64,000 bases of DNA from Posidonia oceanica (Eukaryota; Streptophyta; Magnoliopsida; Alismatales; Posidoniaceae). The notes beneath the pieces were generated by a model. That model made no database searches, was not told the origin of the DNA, and worked only from the letters and a program-made list of their open reading frames with translations. Shown piece by piece: positions 59,693-64,000 of this stretch. Both the position numbers and the translations under genes were made by a program. The DNA lies in the NCBI GenBank assembly GCA_037176725.1, contig JAZBRS010000029.1, forward strand, positions 48,184,001-48,248,000, read 5' to 3'. The first letter of the stretch is position 1. Each line of letters opens with the position of its first letter.

Positions 59693-62600
59693 GACGAGCG
59701 CCTTTGCGTGCCTTTTCGAAGTCACGTCTGTTTGTTTGCTCGCTTCCATAATTTGAGGACGAACGCCGTTGCGTGCCTTTTCGTAGTCACGTCTGTTTGT
59801 TTGCTCGCTTCCTTAATTTGAGGTCGAGTGCCTTTTCGAAGTCACGTTTGTTTGTTTGCTCGCTTCTTTAATTTGAGGACGAGTGCCTTTGCGTGCCTTT
59901 TCAAAGTCACGTCTGTTTGTTTACACACTTCCTTTATTAGAGGTAGAGCGCCTTTGCGTGCCTTTCCGAAGCCACGTCTGTTTCTTCGCTCACTTCCTTA
60001 ATATGAGGACAAGCGCCTTTGTGTGCCTTTTCGAAGTCATGTCTGTATGTTTGCTCGCTTCCTTAACTTGACGACGAGTGCCTTTGCGTGTCTTTTCGAT
60101 GTCTCGTCTGTTTGTTTGCACACTTCAAAAATTTGAGGACTAGCGCCATTGGGTGCCGTTTCGAAGTCACGTCTGTTTGTTTGCTCTCTTCCTTAATTAG
60201 AGAACGAGCGCCTTTACGTGCCATTTCGAAGTCACGTCTATTTGTATGCTCTCTTCCTTAATTTGAGGACGAGTGCCTTTGCATGCCTTTTCGATGCCGC
60301 GTCCGTTTGTTTGCACACTTCCTTAATTTGAGGACGAGCGCCTTTGCGTGCCTTTTCGAAGTCACGCCGGTTTGTATGCCCGCTTCCTTAATTCGAGGTC
60401 GAGTGCCCTTTCGAAGTCACGTCTGTTTGTTTACTCGCTTCTTTAATTAGAGGACGAGCGCCTTTGCGTGCCATTTTGAAGTCACGTCTGTTTGTTTGCT
60501 CACTTCCTTTATATGAGGACGAGCGCCTTTGCGTGCCTTTACGAAGTCACGTCTGTTTGTTTGCTCACTTCCTTAATTTGACGTCGAGTGCCTTTGCGTG
60601 CCTTTCCGAAGCCATGTCTGTTCGTTTGCTGGCTTCCTTAATTAGAGGACGAGCGCCTTCGCGTGCCTTTTCGAAGTCATGTCTGTTTGTTTCCTCGCTT
60701 CCTTAATTTGAGGACGAGCGCCGTTGCGTGCCTTTTCGAAGTCACGTCTGTTTGTTTGCTCGCTTCCTTAATTTGGGGTCGAGTGCCTTTTCGGAGTCAC
60801 GTCTGTTTGTTTGCTCGCTTCTATAATTTGAGGACGAGCGCCTTTGCGTGCCTTTTCGAAGTCACGTCTGTTTGTTTGCTCGCTTCCTTTATTTGAGGTC
60901 AAGCGCCTTTGCGTGCCTTTCTGATGCCATGTCAGTTTCTTCTCTTACTTCCTTAATATAAGGACCAGCGCCTTTGTGTGCCTTTTAGAAGTCATGTCTG
61001 TTTGTTTGCTCTCTTCCATAATTTGACGACGAGTGCCTTTGCGTGCCTTTTCGATGTCTCGTCTGTTTGTTTGCTCACTTCCTTAAATTGAGGACGAGCA
61101 CCTTTGCGTGCCTTTTCGAAGTCACGTCCGTTTGTTTGCTCACTTCCGTAATTTGAGGACTAGCGCCTTTGCGTGCCTTTTCGAAGCCATGTCGGTTTGT
61201 TTGCTCGTTTCCATAATTTGAGTACGAGCGCCTTTGCGTGCCATTTCGAAGTCACGTCTATTTGTTTGCTTGCATCCTTAATTTGAGGACGAGCGCCTTT
61301 GCATGCCTTTTCGAAGTCACGTCGGTTTGTTTGCTCGCTTCCTTAATTTGAGGACGAGCGCCTTTGCGTGCCTTTCCGAAGCCATGTCTATTTGTTTGCT
61401 GGCTTCCTTAATATGAGGACAAGTGCCTTTGCGTGCCTTTTCGAAGACATGTCCGTTTGTTTGCTCGCTTCTTAATTTGAGGACGAGAGCCTTTGCGTGC
61501 CTTTTCGAAGTCACGTCCGTTTATTTGCTAGCTTCCTTAATTTGGGGACGAGCGCCTTTGCATGCCTTTTTGATGTCACGTCTGTTTGTTTGCTCGGTTC
61601 CGTAATTTGAGGACGAGCGCCTTTGCGTGCCTTTCCGAAGTCACGTCAGTTTGTTTGCACGCTTCAATAATTTGAGGACGAGCGCCAATGCGTGCCTTTG
61701 CGATGTCACGTCTGTTTGTTTGCTCGCTTCCTTTATTTGAGATCGAGCGCCTCGGCGTGCCTTTCCGAAGCCACGTCTGTTTCTTCGCTCACTAACTTAA
61801 TTTGAGGACAAGCGCCTTTGTGTGCCTTTTCGAAGTCATGTCTGTGTGTTTGCTCGCCTCCGTAATTTGAGGACGAGTGCCTTTGCGTGCCTTTTCGATG
61901 TCACGTCTGTTTGTTTGCTCACTTCCTTAATTTGAGGACGAGCGCCTTTGCGTGCCTTTTCGAAGTCTCGTCTGTTTGTTTGCTCACTCCTTAATTTGAG
62001 GACGAGCTCCTTTGCGTGCCTTTTCGAAGCCATGTCTGTTTGTTTGCTGGCTTCCTTTATTTGAGGACGAGCGCCTTTGCTTGCCTTTTCGAAGTCATGT
62101 CTGTTTGTTTGCTCGCTTCTAAATTTGAGGACGAGAGCCTTTGCATGCCTTTTCGAATTCACGTCTGTTTTTTTGCTCGCTTCCATAATTTGGGGACGAG
62201 CGCTGTTGCGTGCCTTTTTGAAGTCACGTCGGTTTGTTAGCTCGCTTCCTTAATTTGAGGACGAGCGCCTTTGCGTGCCTTTTCGAAGTCACGTCTGTTT
62301 GTTTGCACGCTTCCTTAATTCGAGGTCGAGTGCCTTTTCGAAGTCACGTCTGTTTGTTTGCTCGCTTCTTTAATTAGAGGACGAGCGCCTTTGCATGCCT
62401 TTTTGAAGTCACGTCTGTTTGTTTGCTCGCTTCCTTAATTTGAGGACGAGCGCCTTTGCATGCCTTTTCGAAGTCACGTCTGTTTATTTGCACGCTTCCT
62501 TAATTCGAGGTCGAGTGCCTTTTCGAAGTCACGTCAGTTTGTTTGCTCGCTTCTTTAATTTGAGGACGAGCGCCTTTGCGTGCCTTTTTGAAGTCACGTC

Positions 62601-64000
62601 TGTTTGTTTGCTCACTTCCTTTATTTGAGGACGAGCGCCTTTGCGTGCCTTTTCGAAGTCACGTCGGTTTGTTTGCTCACTTCCTTAATTTGAGGTCGAG
62701 TGCCTTTGCGTGCCTTTCCGAAGCCATGTCTGTTTGTTTGCTGGCTTCCTTAATTTGAGGTCGAGCGCCTTTGCTTGCCTTTTCGAAGTCATGTCTGTTT
62801 GTTTGCTCGCTTCTAAATTTGAGGACGAGAGCCTTTGCGTGCCTTTTCAAAGTCACGTCTATTTATTTGCTCGCTTCCTTAATTTGGGGACGAGCGCCTT
62901 TGCGTGCCTTTTTGAAGTCACGTCTGCATGTTTGCTCGCTTCCTTAATTTGAGGACAAGCGCCTTTGCGTGCCTTTTCGAAGTCACGTCTGTTTGTTTGC
63001 TCGCTTCCGTAATTTGATTTTAAGTGCCTTTTTGAAGTCACGTTTGTTTGTTTGCTTGCTTCTTTAATTTGGGGACGAGCGCCTTTGCGTGCCTTTTCGA
63101 AGTCACGTCTGTTTGTTTGCTCGCTACCTTTATTTGAGATCGAGCGCCTTTGCGTGCCATTCCGAAGCCACGTCTGTTTCTTTGCTCACTTTCTAAATTT
63201 GAGGACAAGCGCCTTTGTGTGCCTTTTCGAAGTCACGTCTGTTTTTTTGCTCGCTTCCTTAATTTGAGGACGAGTGCCTATGCGTGCCTTTTCGATGTCA
63301 CGTCTGTTTGTTTGCACACTTCCTTAATTTGTGGACGAGCGCCTTTGCGTGCCTTTTCGAAGTCTCGTCTGTTTGTTTGCTCACTTCCTTAATTTGAGGA
63401 CGAGCGCCTTTGCGTGCCTTTTCGAAGCCATGTCTGTTTGTTTGCTCGCTTCCTTAATTTAAGGACGAGCGCCTTTGTGTTCCTTTTCGATGTCACGTCT
63501 ATTTGTTTGCTTGCTTCCTTAATTTGAGGACGAGCGCCTTTGCATTCCTTTTCGAAGTCACGTCTATTTGTTTACTCGCTTCCTTAATTTGAGGACGAGT
63601 GCCTTTGCGTGCCTTTTCGAAGTCACGTCTGTTTGTTTGTTCGCTTCCTTACTTTGAGGACGAGCACCTTTGCGTGCCTTTTCGAACTCGCGTCTGTTTG
63701 TTTGCACGCTTCCTTAATTAGAGGTCGAGTGCCTTTTCGAAGTCATGTCTGTTTGTTTGCTCGCTTCTTTAATTTGAGGACGAGCACCTTTACGTGCCTT
63801 TTCGAAGTCACGTCTATTTGTTTGCTTGCTTCCATAAATTGAGGACGAGCGCCTTTGCATGCCTTTTTGAAGTCACGTCTGTTTGTTTGCTCACTTCCTT
63901 TATTTGAGGACGAGCGCCTTTGCGTGCTTTTTCGAAGTCACGTCTGTTTGTTTGCTCACTTCCTTAATTTGAGGTCGAGCGCCTTTGCGTGCCTTTCCGA
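59441..64000 (+). repeat. Tail segment, homologous to 36.3-40.7 kb
   Basis: The tail is collinear with about 36,263-40,700 at offset 23,178 bp. The offset drops to 23,123 after loss of one 55-bp monomer near 61,650. It then rises by 185 bp after the local duplication at 62,241-62,610. More substitutions are visible than between the young copies, consistent with an older split. The array runs on beyond base 64,000 in mid-monomer (CCTTTCCGA). Confidence 0.88.
62241..62610 (+). repeat. Local 185-bp (three-monomer) tandem duplication
   Basis: The block CTCGCTTCCTTAATTTGAGG, then the CACGCTTCCTTAATTCGAGG unit, then a 55-mer, then CTCGCTTCTTTAATT, occurs at 62,241 and again 185 bp later at 62,426 (65 + 65 + 55). 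The collinear partners near 23.6 and 39.1 kb have it only once. The two copies already differ at several sites (GCGTG/GCATG, GTTTG/GTTTA, ATTAGAGG/ATTTGAGG). It is therefore not the newest event, or it was built from non-identical monomers. Confidence 0.85.

Larger units (their letters stand above)
1..64000 (+). repeat. 65-bp satellite DNA array filling the window
   Basis: Every stretch I read is a head-to-tail copy of one 65-bp unit. The unit carries the motifs GCCTTTGCGT, TTCGAAGTCACGTCTG, GTTTGTTTGC and TTAATTTGAGGACGAG. Spacing is direct: successive GCC starts at 2 and 67, and again at 22,618 and 22,683, lie 65 bp apart. Average spacing in the HOR units is 64.2-64.4 bp, which gives about 990-1,000 monomers. 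All are in the same orientation and I saw no inverted block. My consensus has 16 G, 16 C, 25 T and 8 A, so the plus strand is strongly T-rich, and it has six CpGs, more than expected by chance. No unique DNA interrupts the array and both window ends lie inside it. Large homogeneous arrays with HOR structure are typical of eukaryotic heterochromatin; that placement is inference. I do not recognise the family. Confidence 0.98.

Noticed and set aside
1..64000. Many open frames of 60-136 codons on both strands, giving Cys- and Phe-rich or Lys-rich peptides
   Set aside because: The unit is 65 nt, so the reading frame shifts at each monomer and three monomers give a 65-codon cycle. TGA in AATTTGAGG (plus) or in the ACGTGACTT context (minus) stops each cycle, so open frames of about 60-65 codons are automatic. 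Longer ones occur only where a 55- or 64-bp monomer, a 1-bp indel or a lost stop changes phase. All plus-strand frames encode the same three peptides in rotation.
1..64000. CRISPR array
   Set aside because: The whole 65-bp unit is repeated. There are no unrelated spacers between constant repeats, no leader and no cas genes.
1..64000. CENP-B box
   Set aside because: TTCG is present on both strands, but the required downstream A and CGGG positions are not met in the consensus on either strand.
1..64000. Giant tandem-repeat protein gene or repeat-rich exon
   Set aside because: Unit length is not a multiple of three, length variants of 55, 57, 61, 64 and 68 bp are common, and stops recur in every frame.
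1..64000. Telomeric repeat, rDNA spacer, tRNA or transposon sequences
   Set aside because: I saw no telomere-like hexamer run, no rRNA or tRNA-like segment, no terminal inverted repeats, LTRs or transposase motifs. All sequence is accounted for by the monomer.
1..64000. Forkhead-like TGTTTGTTT element in each monomer
   Set aside because: It matches the loose TRTTTRY pattern, but such a short T-rich match is expected by chance and nothing around it suggests a promoter.
1..64000. Splice acceptor in each monomer (pyrimidine tract followed by TTGAG)
   Set aside because: The AG is preceded by G, a weak acceptor context, no matching donor or exon is visible, and the pyrimidine tract is part of the repeat consensus.

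Overview
The whole 64-kb window is one uninterrupted, head-to-tail satellite DNA array. The basic monomer is 65 bp. It is about 49% G+C and T-rich on the given strand. About 990-1,000 copies fill the window from the first base to the last, all in the same orientation. I see no unique sequence, protein-coding gene, tRNA, rRNA, transposon or CRISPR array. The many open frames of 60-136 codons are by-products of the repeat: 65 nt is 2 modulo 3, so three monomers form a 195-nt (65-codon) cycle with one recurring stop. The scale and the layered higher-order structure suggest a eukaryotic heterochromatic satellite (pericentromeric, subtelomeric or sex-chromosome-like). I do not recognise the family and cannot name the species or clade.

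Layout. (1) 1-3,994: a higher-order repeat (HOR) of 21 monomers, 1,353 bp, in two full copies and a third copy one monomer short. (2) 3,995-6,256: diverged HOR material, part of a block paralogous to about 17.2-20.1 kb. (3) 6,257-11,780: an almost perfect tandem duplication with a 2,762-bp (43-monomer) unit. (4) 11,781-12,368: a short bridge. (5) 12,369-43,627: a large tandem duplication, copy A 12,369-27,868 (15,500 bp) and copy B 27,869-43,627 (15,759 bp). They differ by a few whole-monomer gains or losses and at least one conversion-like patch. (6) 37,347-59,440: a very young tandem duplication of an 11,047-bp unit that overlaps the right part of copy B. Each 11-kb copy carries an older internal 3,640-bp tandem duplication. 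(7) 59,441-64,000: a tail homologous to about 36.3-40.7 kb. Once the two younger duplications are collapsed, it shows an older period of 8,491 bp. The array continues past both ends of the window.

The monomer contains two imperfect adjacent decamers, GCCTTTGCGT and GCCTTTTCGA. A recurring 55-bp monomer form has lost one of them. Together with rarer 57-, 61-, 64-, 66- and 68-bp forms, it gives stable landmarks for tracing duplications. All six CpG positions of the monomer show both TG and CA variants, a pattern expected from deamination of methylated cytosine. The main result is a readable, nested history of unequal exchange, local slippage and conversion in a satellite I cannot assign to a known family.
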